Counted from the first letter of the stretch, positions 10,863 to 22,089 are shown. The stretch: 64,000 nucleotides of DNA from Rhizomys pruinosus (GCA_009823505.1 VZQC01007982.1:5104714-5168713); one strand, 5' to 3'. The notes: generated by a model from the letters alone, not told the origin. Translations and numbers: made by a program.

Positions 10863-10864
10863 AA

Positions 10865-11580
10865 TAAATAAATGAAATAAAATGTTTTTAAAAATTAAGA
10901 AGTTCTGTTAACAAAAGTGGCATTATATTTTGAAAAAGTAAGCCATACAAAGAAGATATTTGCAAAGTATAACTGATGAAAGTGTTTGTATACAGAATAT
11001 ATAAAAGAACTCTTATAAGTTACTAAGAACAAAACAATACATAGGAAAATTCCCAACTCCTCTTACAAAAGCAAGTTCCTAGGTGCCCAGTGATGTTATG
11101 AGATACATATAAAACCTCAGGACAGTGGATAATCATAATGAGATATCTCTAAGAACAAACTAAAAAGTGCTAAAATTATAAAATGGACTTTTAAAATATG
11201 CCAATGAAAATTCTTAGAAGACAGTTGGTAGGAGTTTAAGTGGCATACTTCAGACAGGAGTTGTGCTTATTTACTAAAGTGGGACATACACATGCCCTGT
11301 GCCTCAGGCATAGTATTCCTGAATATGTTTTAAGTAAAGAGAGAAGTATATACAATAAAAGGTATGCACAAGAATGTTTATAATAGCATTATTCATTGTA
11401 GTCCTAAACTGGAAATCCCAATAGGTAAAATGTTGACTATTTATATAATAAAATATACAATAATGTGAATGAATAGACTTAATTGTGTTTCTTCCAAACA
11501 TACTGTTGAACCCAAGAATGCTACCTGGTTATACTACCTGATTCCATTTATATACAACTAAAAAAATAAGATAATACTAA
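10865..11580 (+). mobile_element. ancient L1, ORF2 3' end
   Basis: 'gaaaaagtaagccatacaaagaagatatttgcaaagta' and 'cagaatatataaaagaactcttataa' are diverged L1 ORF2 text; 'tttataatagcattattcattgtagtcctaaactggaaa' is the well-known L1 segment near the end of ORF2. All frames are closed. Confidence 0.7.
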
Positions 11581-11667
11581 GCCATGATACTTAAGGATGC
11601 AAGTTTGGGTGCTAAACCTCTAAAGACAAAGTTGTTATTGTAAAAGTCAGAGAAAGACAATTGGTAG

Positions 11668-11750
11668 TGGTGTTGAGGATTTAGCTCCATTGGTAGAGCA
11701 CTTGCCAAGCAAAGGTAAGGGTCCGAGTCAGTGCTCAGCTCTGGAAAAGG
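11668..11750 (+). mobile_element. ID-like SINE
   Basis: 'gttgaggatttagctccattggtagagcacttgcc' is the tRNA-Ala-derived ID core, with a box-B remnant 'gggtccgagtc'. Confidence 0.6.
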
Positions 11751-12014
11751 AAGTGGTAATGGCTGAAAAGGATCTTGAGAGACTTGGAGGCTTGAGGGAT
11801 GCTGACAGTTGTGTGGGGGGCTTGGGAGACTACATGGTGTAGTGGAATGGGTGTCATATTTCTGTTCACTTTAACCTACTTGGATCGAATAGTATTTCCC
11901 CAGGACTGCAACTTGAAAACCAAGTTCACACTACGAAGCAGGGATCCAGGGGTGAGGCAGATGGCCCCCGAATTTACAGAGCCAATGTAAGGCCTTTTTT
12001 AAAATTCACGTTGA

Positions 12015-12277
12015 TGGGACTGGAGAGATGGCCTAGCGGTTAAGAGCGCCGACTGCTCTTGCAGAGGACCTGGGTTCAATCCCCAGCACCCACATGGCAG
12101 CTGAGAACCATCTTTAGCTCCAGTTCCAGGGGAATCTGATGCCCTCTTCTGACCTCTGCGGCATTGCACAACATGGGTGCACAAACCTTCATGCAGACAG
12201 CACATTCATACACATACAAAATAAATAAAGTTAAAAAAAAAGGTAGCAGAAGACATTATTTAATTAAAAAAATAAAA
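12015..12277 (+). mobile_element. B2 SINE
   Basis: Complete B2 from 'gggactggagagatggcctagcgg' to an A-rich tail, with box B 'gggttcaatcccc'. TSD 'aaaattcacgttga' on the left (12001-12014) and 'aaaattcatgttga' on the right. Confidence 0.9.
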
Positions 12278-12279
12278 AG

Positions 12280-12850
12280 AAAATTCATGTTGAGGGCTGA
12301 GGGCAGTGCATATCTAGTTCTTTCTTTTGAGCATCAAATGGGCTGAAGAGCATGGGTCCCCCTCAGAGCCACCAACTCTCGAAGGACTGATGCTTGATGC
12401 TTTTGCTCATTCCTTGGATCCTTGGAGGTTTATTCTAGAACCCAAATGGCTTGCTTTGTTAAGCAGAAATGACCAAGAGTTTCTTTACTCCCCAAATCTA
12501 GACAAAAATCTGCTAGCATTATGTCTCATTTTACCTTGGATACCTTATCAATGTAGGACACTGTCTATGAATGTGAACATAATTTGACACAAATTTAGGT
12601 AATTTAACAAACTATTCTCCCTTCTTCACCCTTTGCTCATACAATCAAATCCTATACTGCTTTATTTCTTCTCTTCCTATCTTAGATGGCATTTCCTTTC
12701 CTGAATGACTCCCAAGGTACACTAATTTGAATATCTCCAAAGATTCTTGGAGAAGTGTGAATTTAATTTTAAGCAGCCTTCTTAAATGCAACATTTTAGA
12801 TTTGAGTAAACAAACAACAGGTCGTTCCTTACTGTTGCAGTAAATACCTT
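12280..12850. other. unique sequence, nothing recognised
   Basis: An 86-codon plus-strand open frame (12327-12587) lacks splice signals and shows no motif I recognise; I treat it as chance. Confidence 0.4.
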
Positions 12851-12918
12851 ACAAACACTACCCAGTGAGAATTTTGCATTTATACAAACTCATGCATCTT
12901 GTTGGCTACAGAAGCCTA

Positions 12919-12984
12919 AGCTTTGGGGTGGCACCTGCCCCACGTCACTCCAGCTTTGGGGTGGTACCTGCCCCACATCAATCC
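12919..12984. repeat. 33-bp tandem repeat, two copies
   Basis: Unit beginning 'agctttggggtgg(c/t)acctgccccac' at 12919-12951 and 12952-12984, with a few mismatches. Probably part of an LTR-like repeat extending to 13545. Confidence 0.85.
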
Positions 12985-13239
12985 AGCTCTCTTCCCATAG
13001 TAGTCCAACCCTCTTCTGCCTGCTTGGCTCTCTGGAAGACACTCGCAAGGCTGTGCTGACTTCCTTCACACATTTTTCTCCAGAATGGGCTGTCATGGCT
13101 ATGAAGGGCTTTGCTCTTTAGAAGAAGCTGGCTTTCTCTATCTCAAGTATACCCGTCTCTTCAATCAGCTCCTCCACCTTCCCTAGGGAACCTTTTTACT
13201 CCTGAAGCCAGCCAAGTCATTGAAATCCACCAGGAGCCA

Positions 13240-13545
13240 CCAATGAGGATTCTTCAGCTTCTGGGCAGGCCTGTGATTGTTTGTGTTGCTAGGTTAATTG
13301 TGGTGGGAAGATCTGTCCTAAACCCAATCCTTGGATTTGGTCCTGCACTGCACAGGAGACAGGGAGCTGAAGACAAGCTTCCTGATTGTGGGCGTGAGGT
13401 GAGCGGCTGCTTCAAGCTCCTGCTCGAACTACCCTGCCATGAGGGAGTGTACCCTTAGGGGGTGAATCCAAATAAACCCTCTCTCCCTTAAGTTGCTCTT
13501 GTCAGGGCATTTTATCACAGCAGCAAGAAAGGAAGCTAAGATAGA
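13240..13545 (+). mobile_element. MaLR/ERVL-like LTR, 3' part
   Basis: 'gattgtgggcgtgagg', 'caaataaaccctctctcccttaagttgctcttgtcagggcattttatcacagcagc' layout matches rodent MaLR-type LTR U3-R-U5 ends (polyadenylation signal AATAAA at about 13471). Left boundary uncertain. Confidence 0.5.
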
Positions 13546-13549
13546 AATA

Positions 13550-14100
13550 TTTGTGTGTTCCACTTCCTTTTGACACTCTAGGTAGGGTAGCTCAGGAGAG
13601 GTTGTGTCTCCAAGATGACTAAGCTGAGAAGTGTCTACCTGACTCCAAAAGAAAAGTGCTTTCCTCTAAATTTTAGGGTTGAAAAACCAATGAACCTTGG
13701 AGGATAAAGTTGCTTTCTGATGCCTTTACCTGTTTATTCTTTGTACCCAGTTTGAACTCAGAATCTGCAGTGACCTTACACTATTTTCTTTTCAGTTTTT
13801 CTTTTATAATAAAGATTTCTGTAGGTCCATAGAAGAATGGACTGGCATCTCAAAGACATCTTCTATCCCTTCATGAGGCCAATACTTAGTTCCCTCTTGT
13901 CTAGCCTCTTAGCACTCAGGGTAACACACTGCAATTGCTCAGCTGACTGGAGACTGACTCAAGCTCCCAATCTCTCTGCTGGCTTCCTGGGAAAAGATAT
14001 TCTCTTGTTCATGGATTAGGTATATCAGCATCCATGTGGCTTTTCTAACCTCTTGCATGGCTTCAGTGAATCTTTCTAAACTAACGAATAGAGAAATGAA
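13550..14100. other. unique sequence, nothing recognised
   Basis: No repeat or exon signals that I can support. Confidence 0.4.
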
Positions 14101-14103
14101 TGG

Positions 14104-14255
14104 AGGGCTGGGGAAATGGCTCAGTGGATAAAATCCTTGCCATGCAAGCATGAGGACTTGAGTTCAAATCCCCAGAACCCATGTAACAGCTGGATACATA
14201 GTACAAGCACCTGTAACCCCAGTCTACCTACAAGAAGACAGGTGGTACAGCTAGT
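14104..14255 (+). mobile_element. B2/B3 SINE, partial
   Basis: 'gggctggggaaatggctcagtggataaaatccttgcc' head and 'gagttcaaatccccagaaccca' box B; tail not clear. Confidence 0.65.
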
Positions 14256-14287
14256 TTGGTCTTTTGTGTCTTAAAATAAGGGTGTAT

Positions 14288-14622
14288 TTTTTTTTTTTTT
14301 TTTTTTTNGGCTCATTACTCAAGGAAAAAGGACAGCAAGTCAGGTAACTTTTACACATCAATGGAAGTTTACACATGGTATACTGCTCACGCTGTCTTGG
14401 CAGGGGAGATAAGCAACAAAACAGCAGTCCTAAAACTACAAGCCATAAACAATTTGTCTTTGTTTCTTTGAAGATTTTTTTTGGTCTTTTCGAGACAGGG
14501 TCTCCCTGTAGCCCCAGCTGTCCTGGAACTCTATAGACCAGGCTGGCCTTGAACTCACAAAGATCCGCCTGCCTCTGCCTCTTGAGTGCTAGGATTAAAG
14601 GCGTGTGCCACCATGCCTGGCC
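14288..14622 (-). mobile_element. B1 SINE plus about 165 bp of 3' flank, inserted as one unit
   Basis: A 10-bp TSD 'aagggtgtat' lies at 14278-14287 and 14623-14632. Between the two copies, reading the minus strand, are a complete B1 (14622-14475), about 165 bp of sequence not found in other B1 copies (14474-14309), an ambiguous base (14308) and an A tail (14307-14288). The B1 5' end abuts the TSD exactly. This is the structure expected of a SINE retroposed together with its downstream flank. Confidence 0.7.
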
Positions 14623-14639
14623 AAGGGTGTATCTCTTAA

Positions 14640-14824
14640 GTACTGTTCATTTTTCAAATTACATTGTCTATTTGTGTGTGCATATGTGCACACAAGTAGC
14701 GCTCAGAGGACAACTTTCAGGAGTCAGTTCTCTCATTCCACAGTTCTCTCCTTCCTAGGGATTGAACACAGGTTGTTAGGCTTTGCAGCAAGCATCTTTA
14801 CTCACGGAACCATCTTGCCAGCCC
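14640..14824 (-). mobile_element. B3/B2 SINE, diverged
   Basis: Minus-strand text 'ttcctagggattgaacacagg...agcatctttactcacggaaccatcttgccagccc'. Confidence 0.65.
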
Positions 14825-14826
14825 TT

Positions 14827-15475
14827 AATTATTGTTGAATTGACAGTTTCCCCCCAAAGTGCCTGTTGAAGAATTCTGTTGGTCTCTGTGTTTCATGAGC
14901 ATCAGATTGCTGGTGACGCTGCACCCAAATTTCCTGTAATTTTGCAGCTGGATCCAAAACTTTGCTAAACTCTGGGTCTGTTCTTTTCGAGACAGTATAT
15001 CACGGTATATTCTTTTATTAAAGGGAAGATGATGTCTGGGTTCCTCTTTTTTGGAATACCAGTAGCTGTCACTGCTCAACATTTCATTTATATGCAGGGG
15101 GTTGAAAACGAAGAGTTTTGTAATTCCATGATTTCACCTTCATCTATCAGCTGGAACAATACTGTAGAGAGGCTTTGGTAACAAAGTGGTACAGTTCCTA
15201 GAAATCAACAAGCTAAAGCCTTTTTCCAAGGTAATAAATCAGTATCCTATAATTCTCCGAAGGCGGCCAATCAATTTCAAGTTATTGTTTATGATCACTG
15301 AATTTGGATGTAAGCGTATCTGAGGGACATTTACTCATTGCCTATTTTTATCCTTATGAAAATTAAAATGACATATGGTCAGTGAGCACTTCTTCAAGTT
15401 GGTGTCTATGAAATTGACTCATGGAGTCTTTGAGCACCACTTTGCCATCCAGCATGGCAAGATATTTCATGCTCT
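14827..15475 (-). pseudogene. decayed coding relic, gene not recognised
   Basis: On the minus strand the frame 15082-14827 is open for 85 codons, contains pieces such as YWYSKKEEPRHHLPFNKRIY and AKFWIQLQNYRKF, and continues upstream in the same frame to about 15300 with coding-like text (for example LKLIGRLRRIIGY and LLPKPLYSIVPADR), interrupted by a few TGA codons of the type a decayed CGA/TGG would give. Around 15470-15365 a different frame is open (YLAMLDGKVVLKDSMSQF), suggesting a frameshift. The right end meets an LTR (about 15487) and the left end a B3 SINE. No poly-A or TSD was seen. I cannot name the parent gene; chance open frames remain possible, but the composition differs from the surrounding repeats. 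Confidence 0.35.
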
Positions 15476-15486
15476 CTTACATGGCC

Positions 15487-15895
15487 CAGACCTGGTGTTG
15501 TGATTTGAATGTGAAATGTCCCTTGTTGGCTCATGTATCCCCACATGGTGGTATTGTTTGGGAAGGTTTTGGAACTTTTAGGAGGTGGAGCCTCACTGAA
15601 GGAGGTAAGTCACTGTGGGCAAGCCTTGAAGTTTTTTGTTTTTTTGTTGTTTTTTTTTAGTCTTCTTTTTTTATTTCTACATAAAATAAGCCTTGAAGTT
15701 TTATAAGCTGGCCCCACTTCCTGTCCATCCTGTTTCCTGAATGTGGATGCAATGTGACCATTCAACCTCCTGCTCCTACCGCCATGATGAGCTATATCCC
15801 TCCGCAACTGTAATCCCTTTAAATAACCCCTTTCCCTTAAGTTGCTTCCGTCAGGGCATTTTATCACCACAACAGAAAAGCAACAGATAACTGGG
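15487..15895 (+). mobile_element. MaLR-like LTR with small retro-insert
   Basis: 'tgttgtgatttgaatgtgaaatgtcc', 'gaggtggagcctcactgaaggaggtaagtcactg', 'cctgaatgtggatgcaatgtgacc' and '...ttgcttccgtcagggcattttatcaccacaacag' follow the order of rodent MaLR-type LTRs. It is interrupted by the 52-bp insertion at 15636-15687. Confidence 0.6.
15636..15687 (-). mobile_element. 52-bp poly(T)-led insertion with 15-bp TSD
   Basis: The 15-bp sequence 'aagccttgaagtttt' occurs at 15621-15635 and again at 15688-15702. Between them is a T-rich 52-bp segment, on the minus strand a short body plus an A-rich tail, consistent with an extreme 5'-truncated retroposition event. Confidence 0.75.
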
Positions 15896-15984
15896 ACCTG
15901 TCTTTACACTAAGAGGTCTTTCTGCGAGAGGTGACAGTACAACAGTGCATTGTGGCCAGTAGGGATGCCCATTGCTATAGCATA

Positions 15985-16100
15985 GTCATTGCTTCTGGGA
16001 CCCTTTTTTTGTGGGAGGAAAAGACACTGGGTATCAAACCCAGGGCCTTGCTCATGATTGACAAGCTTCTACCACTAAGCTATATTCTCTACCCTCTGAG
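15985..16100 (-). mobile_element. ID-like SINE, minus
   Basis: 'gggtatcaaacccagggccttgctcatga...cttctaccactaagctat' is the antisense of an ID/tRNA-like core. Confidence 0.6.
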
Positions 16101-16392
16101 CCTTTTCTGTGAATAGATAAAATATTTCAAGAGATCAGCCTGATATTTCTAATTAAAATTCAGGACCTTAGGAGTTTTGCTTTTTCTATTACACGTTTAT
16201 CTTTCTTCCCTACTGAGAATCCTTTCCAAAGGCTCCTCAAAGACCTAGGAGATGATAGGATTATGACAGCCCATTAAATTATTCGTTTGCTTTATCCCAC
16301 ACCATGTAGTACAGCCTCAGAATAGCAATACTAACAGTTAGCCCCTGTTATGAAAACCGAAAAACAATTTTTAGATGTCACTTTCTTTTTTG

Positions 16393-16610
16393 TTAAATTT
16401 ATTTTTATGAATTTAAAAATTATATGTGCATGGGGGCCTACCTGTGCGTAAGTGTAGGTGCCTGTGGAGGCCAGCAGGGGGCATCATATCCCCTGGAGCC
16501 AGAGTTAACATGTGGTATGAGCTGCCCAACCTGGGTACTAGGAACCAAACTTAGGTCCTCTGGAAGAGCAATAGGCAGTCTTAACTACTCAGATACCTCC
16601 TCAGCCCCTA
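16393..16610 (-). mobile_element. B3/B2 SINE, minus
   Basis: A/T-rich tail at left, 'ggaggccagcagggggcatcatatcccctggagccagagtta' and 'ggaaccaaacttaggtcctctggaagagca' then 'ctcctcagcccc' at right. Confidence 0.7.
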
Positions 16611-17105
16611 AAAATGTTCTTTTCAAATGTTTCACCCTCTTATTTAAGGTTATCTGACAGCTACGTGTTGTCACTACATATTCTTGTTTTATATCCATTC
16701 TCAGATATGCACGATACCTCATACTCCTCGTTAGACTATAGCTTGATGTCTAGCTGTTTTGTTGTCTGAATTCATTCTTTGATACAGAAAAGTCTATTGA
16801 AACAGAATTTCCTGCATTCGTGTGAGCCGATATCAGTCTGTTCTATTGTTGTGCTTTGGTTTTGAATTGTAGCTTTATCATTTATTCATTTCCTTGTTCA
16901 TTTATTCTGTCAAGTATGTGTATTGCTTGTATGTTGTATCTTCACTGTCTATCCAAAATATTTGCCTTTTTCTCTTGAATCCTTTTAACCTCTTTCCTTC
17001 TTTTGGACTTTAAATTGTTCTTTTTTACTTTCTTTTCGGTATTAATCTCCTTTTTTTGTATTTCTAGTTTATTCCTGATTTCTGTCACCTCATTTGTGAG
17101 TTTTT
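16611..17105. other. A/T-rich stretch, possibly old antisense L1
   Basis: Long T-rich text such as 'cttttggactttaaattg...gtatttctagtttattcctgatttctg' is reminiscent of antisense L1 but too diverged to assign. Confidence 0.3.
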
Positions 17106-17676
17106 CCTTCAATATATACTTTTATTAATTTTTTGTGCATTTCATACAATACATCTTGATCATAATTAGACCCACTCTCCTATCTGCAGCCTCTATTGCC
17201 CACTGGATTTCATTCATCTTATCATATATGTTAAAGCCTATCAAGTCAAATTTGTGTCCCCAGATGTCCTGCAGTATGAGTTCAACCACTACAGCCTGGT
17301 CAGCCTATCTAGAGTCACTACCTTAATGAAGACCAGCTCTCCCTCACCCAACAGTGATCAGTTGCCAATAGCTCCTTGACTAAGGCTGGGGCTTCTTGCC
17401 CATTTCCTCAGTTCTCTGCTGCGTTTTCTTCTGACTTGAGTTTGTGTGGGTCTTGTGCATGCTGCCACCATTTTGGTAAGTTCTTATGAGCAAGTTCCCA
17501 GAAGCCTGGAAAACTCTGCTTCCTTGTGGTCATCCACCACCCTAGCCTCTTACAAATTTTCCACTCCTCTCTTCCTCAATGGTTCCTGAGTCCTGGGTGG
17601 TAAAGTTTAATATGTGAGTCCTATCCAGGGGCCCACACTCTGCAGTCTCTTATTCTCTACATGTCTTTAATGCATT
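17106..17676 (-). mobile_element. L1 3' UTR (Lx-like), minus strand
   Basis: Antisense of a rodent L1 3' end: 'ttttgtgcatttcatacaatacatcttgatcat', 'gtgtccccagatgtcctgcagtatgag', 'gaagaccagctctccctcacccaacagtgatcag', 'cttgtgcatgctgcc', 'ggttcctgagtcctgggtgg'. It is interrupted at its right by the B1 insertion below and appears to resume at 18074. A further related scrap is at 18600-18790. Confidence 0.65.
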
Positions 17677-17685
17677 GCATCATTT

Positions 17686-18060
<375 letters not shown>

Positions 18061-18170
18061 GCATCATTTTCTTAATGTCTTTATGTTTACTTTGAAATAG
18101 GTTACAGATTTTATCTGCTTCGTGTTTAAGCTTCAATTGTCTGTGGAGGTCTCATTCTCCTTTTTTCCCC

Positions 18171-18850
18171 CCATAAAAATTGCATATGAAATTTGACTAA
18201 ATACTTTCTTTTGCTAATCTATGTGAAATTAGTTTTCTCTGACTTTCCAAAGGGACCATGGTTCCTTCAAATAACCCTAAAATATAAAGCACTTTCCTTC
18301 CTCTGATGTCCTAGCAGTATCCCCTCCTTGAGCTCTACCTTGGTCTAAACCTTTCTTCTTTCTCTCTTGACTCGGTCCTATTAAATCTGCGTCCCTTTCT
18401 CCTCAGCTTCCCTTAGTACGGGGACTCTCACAGGAAGCAACTCCAGTGGATCAGCTTCAAGATCTCAGCCATCCAGTTCCTGGAACCACTGTGGCATCCC
18501 ATCCCCACCCACGTCTTCGCCTACTAGTAGAGCGGAAACACTTCTGTGCTTCCGCCGTGGGATTGAGGGGACATTTTTGGAACCTATTTTCTTGTACATT
18601 TTTTATATGGTTTTGATTTTGCTATTTGGTTGGTACTTTTTCTTCTTCTACAGTTTCATACATGTACACACTGACTTGTAGTACTTTTCATACATCCCCA
18701 TTGTCCCTGCTGTCACCCATTTTCCTTTCCCCTTGGAACTGAGAACTACTTTTCCACCTTCTTTGTGTGTGACCAACTGAATTTAATTAAAGTTGCTTGT
18801 ATGAGCATGGTGGGAGGTTATGGCTGTTATGTACTTTTATGTGGAGGCTC
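18171..18850. other. mostly unique, with an L1 3'-UTR-like scrap
   Basis: 18600-18790 resembles antisense L1 3' UTR ('catacatgtacacactgacttg...cttttcatacatccccattg'). Nothing else is recognised. Confidence 0.35.
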
Positions 18851-18884
18851 GTAGAGATCCAAAACTTATTCTAGGACTTGGAGG

Positions 18885-18975
18885 AGGTTGAAGGAGGTGG
18901 CTCAGTGATTGAGAGCCCTTGCCTCACATACAGGAGGCCTAAGATTCTATCCCCAGCAACACAGAAGAAAACCCG
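18885..18975 (+). mobile_element. ID-like SINE
   Basis: 'ggaggtggctcagtgattgagagcccttgcctcacata' and 'aagattctatccccagcaaca' box B. Confidence 0.6.
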
Positions 18976-19211
18976 GCTTGACACTGCTACTGGTACCTTT
19001 CCAGTTATTATATAATTTAAATCAGGCATCAAATCATTCTGGTATATTGATTTCACATTTCTCACCTCAAAACTATGAGAAAATAAATAACTCTTGTTTC
19101 AGTAAAAAAAGATAATAATAGGTGAAATTGCAGCAGTAAGTGTTATACAAGTATAGAATGATTCAGGGCAAAATAGTAATAAATTCACATGAGAGTAGAT
19201 GATAACAAAGG

Positions 19212-19402
19212 GCCTGGCATGGTGGCTCAGAGGGAAAAGCTGCTTACTGCAGGAGCCTGGGGACCCGAGTTTGATCCTTGGAACTCACATAAAGGTGGAA
19301 GGAGAAAACCAACTCCCTAGAAGTTGTCTCCCAACCTCCACACATGTCATGTCCCACCCCCCCCTCTCTCTCCAATGACAAATAAATAAATTTTAACAAC
19401 CA
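19212..19402 (+). mobile_element. B3 SINE
   Basis: 'ggtggctcagagggaaaagctgcttactgcaggagcctggggacccgagtttgatcc' head, 'ttgtctcccaacctccacacatg' and 'aataaataaatttt' tail. Confidence 0.7.
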
Positions 19403-20842
19403 GGAAAAAATCACAGGTTTTGTTAATGTATAGTTATCTTATAGCAATATGAAGCTACTATTTAGGTGCATTTTGGGGTTAGGTAACACAGTTTCTAAGT
19501 GGTGAAATTTGAGCAGGGCTTGCTCCTTCCTCATGTCATTGCAACCTCCCTTGACCCTTCAACACACATTTGCTTCTCCTCCTGCCTTGCAAAGAGCCAC
19601 AGAGCTCATGGTCACAGAAAGAGGAAAGAAGAAAATGATCTTGGAAATGAAATATCCATTTGAGAGCCCTTGTCCAGCAAGCCCATGGTAATTCTCACGA
19701 GTTGGGTTCTAAAAAACTCATTTGAAATTTAACAGCTTGACCTCATTTTTTTTTTTCAAACCAGAAATAATTGACAGCAATTATCTGGAGCAAACTCCAG
19801 ATAATTTTAAAAAGAAAACGATTATGCACTCTGTTGTACTGTCAAGATAGATATTGAACTCCAGCTTTGTGCTGTGTGCAGGGCATACGGTACTGCCAAG
19901 GGGTACATAGGCTCTCTGGGATGGGACCTCTTACCAAAGAGTTTCAGGTGCCGATTTGGCATTGGCATAAAGCAGAGCACTTGCAGAAATGTGCTTGTGA
20001 GGAACAAATGATTTTAGAATCACATCAATGTAATTCTCAAAAAATTAATCTTAAAAAAATTCTGTCAAAGACATTCAACTGCTTGAAACTGTGCCAGTTC
20101 CCAAGGCGAACGTTGGTGGTTGGCCTTGAATTTGGCTTAATTTCGCTAACTATAGCTCCTTCCCCAGCATTCCTGTTTGTTGTTATTTCCTTTGCAATCT
20201 TAAGTGAAAGCTGACTTAGAGAGTGGAGTCTGATTATGAAATGAAAAATCAAAACCCTTAGGCTTATTTCAGATTATGTTACTGTAAGCAAAGATTAGTA
20301 TACTTTAAATGGCCTGCTGTTTTAAATCAATGTTATAACACACCTCTTCTTAAATAATAGTCTTTTATGCAAAACAAATAAGCATGTACTAACTTTCATT
20401 TTCTGGAAAGTAAGAATTTTTATATTGGAGCTTAAAGTAAGGAGTCTCAGTAGTACATGGAATGTTGGTAAACAGCTTTTACTTTATCAAAAGATCTGAT
20501 TATAAACACTTGTACTGTTTATAAAACAGGATGAGTTCTCTTGTCTTTTAAGCCTATAGTTTTCTGGTTCTCTTTTCACTAAATTATAAACATTTCAAAA
20601 TCAAAGAATGTGTCTTTTATTTCTGTGTTGCCACCTATGTTTACTGAATAGTTACATAGTTACATGGTGATAAGGAATATAGAAGATCTTTCAATTTTTA
20701 GTATCTCAAGATCATACTTAAATATGGTTGCATATGTTTGTTTAGTCAGTTACTATATGCAATAAGATCTAAAAAGTCAACAATAATCTGTGCCTTTGAG
20801 AAATTCATAATCTCATTAGAAAGATTAAAAAAATTATAAGGC
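19403..20842. other. unique sequence, nothing recognised
   Basis: A 115-codon plus-strand frame (19867-20214) and a 71-codon minus frame overlap with no motif or splice signals I can support. Confidence 0.4.
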
Positions 20843-20844
20843 GG

Positions 20845-21085
20845 GGGCTGGAGAAGAGGCTCAGTGGTTAAGAGTACTAGCTGCCTAACCTCTTGCAGAG
20901 GATCCATGTTCCTTTTCCAGTACCCACATGACGACTAACAACCATTGGTAATGGTAACTCTAGTTCCAAGGAGATCCTACGCTCTCTTCTGACATCTGTG
21001 GACATCGCATGGCATGGGTGCATTTATATACATACAGGCAACACACTCATACACATAAAATAAAAATAATAAATAAATTTTTTTA
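20845..21085 (+). mobile_element. B2 SINE
   Basis: 'gggggctggagaagaggctcagtggttaagag' head, 'atgacgactaacaacc', 'cacactcatacacataaaataaaaataataaataaat' tail. Confidence 0.8.
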
Positions 21086-21095
21086 ATTTCAAGAC

Positions 21096-21240
21096 TGGAG
21101 ATGATGACACAATACTTGTGTTCCTAGCTCTTGGGAGGCAGAGGCAGAAGGATCACTGTAAAGCTGGTCTACCTAGTAAGTTCCAAGCCTGCCAGGACTG
21201 GAGAGTAAGACTCTATCTCAGACAAACAAGCAAACAAAGA
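21096..21240 (+). mobile_element. diverged B1 SINE
   Basis: 'ctcttgggaggcagaggcagaaggatcactgtaaagctggtctacctagtaagttccaagcctgccagg' in B1 order, ends 'gactctatctcagacaaac'. Confidence 0.7.
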
Positions 21241-21281
21241 AAATATGCAATCATGAAATGTTAGTAAAACCTGCCAAATTA

Positions 21282-21482
21282 TGAGCTGGGGTGTAGCTCA
21301 GTTGGCAGAGTGCTTACCTAGCATGCACAGAGCCTTGCATCTGATCCCCAGAACCTCACCAGCCAGGCGTGATATGCATGGTAGCACATGCCTGTGATCC
21401 CAGCACTGAGAGATGGAGGAAAGAGGATCAGGTGTGAGACCAGGCTAGGATACATGAAACCCTGTCTCTAAATACATACATA
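21282..21482 (+). mobile_element. B4-type SINE (ID joined to B1)
   Basis: An ID head ('ggggtgtagctcagttggcagagtgcttacctagcatgc') runs into a B1-like half ('aggcgtgatatgcatggtagcacatgcctgtgatcccagcactgag'), the B4 layout. Confidence 0.75.
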
Positions 21483-21696
21483 TGTACATACATAAGTAGT
21501 AAAATTAAAAATCTCAACATTATTATTTGTCAAATAAAATTTCTACATTCAATTGGAGTGTCAATAAAATAAGTTGGCTTACTTGTTAAATTTGTTCTTA
21601 TCTTGCCACAAAATAAGTATCAGATTTTTATGCCCATCTTTTCTGTGCTTCCTTCTCCCATATGTTTGGCAACCTCTAATAAGAATGACTATAGTT

Positions 21697-21921
21697 GGGC
21701 TGGAGAGATGGCCTAGCGGTTAAGAGTGCCAACCACTCTTGCAGAGGACCCGGGTTTGATCCCCAGCACCCACATGGCGGCCGAGAACCATCTGAAACTC
21801 CAGTTCCAGGGGAATCCGACACCCTCTTCTGACCTCCGCAGCATTGCACGACACGGGTGCACAAACCTGCATGCAGACAGTACATTGATACACGTACAGA
21901 AATAAATAAAAATTTTAAAAA
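21697..21921 (+). mobile_element. B2 SINE with perfect 16-bp TSD
   Basis: TSD 'aagaatgactatagtt' at 21681-21696 and 21922-21937. Complete B2 with box A-like and box B-like ('gggtttgatcccc') elements and an A-rich tail. Perfect TSD and a high CpG count suggest a young insertion. Confidence 0.95.
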
Positions 21922-21994
21922 AAGAATGACTATAGTTATTTTGATCATCCGATGTCTTTTTAATGTTAATTTTCTGATCATATATCTTGCTTAG

Positions 21995-22083
21995 GAAAGA
22001 GAGTCTCTACACAGACAGCATGAGACAGCCCGGCAATCACTCATGGGAAAGACACCCCACGATCACGCGCTCTTGTTTCAAAG
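21995..22083 (+). CDS. candidate internal exon A, gene not recognised
   Basis: Acceptor-like 'ttgcttag' precedes 21995 and a donor 'AAAG|GTAGCG' follows 22083. The 89-bp interval is open in a phase-0 frame for 29 codons (includes ERESLHRQHETARQSLMG and TPHDHALLFQ) with two bases left over. It is CpG-bearing ('cacgatcacgcgctc'), which is unusual for neutral rodent DNA nearby, and it is not a repeat I know. Two bases left over fit the one spare base at the start of candidate exon B (24226), giving an Arg at the junction. This is a hypothesis: a second frame is also open, there is no named homologue, and the acceptor's pyrimidine tract is weak. Confidence 0.35.
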
Positions 22084-22089
22084 GTAGCG

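Noticed and set aside
11668..11750. tRNA-like sequence
   Set aside because: An ID SINE derived from a tRNA; degraded boxes and no clover-leaf completion. Same reasoning applies to 18885-18975 and the B2 heads.
19867..20214. 115-codon plus-strand open frame in unique sequence
   Set aside because: No recognisable motif, competing open frame on the other strand, no splice sites I could support.
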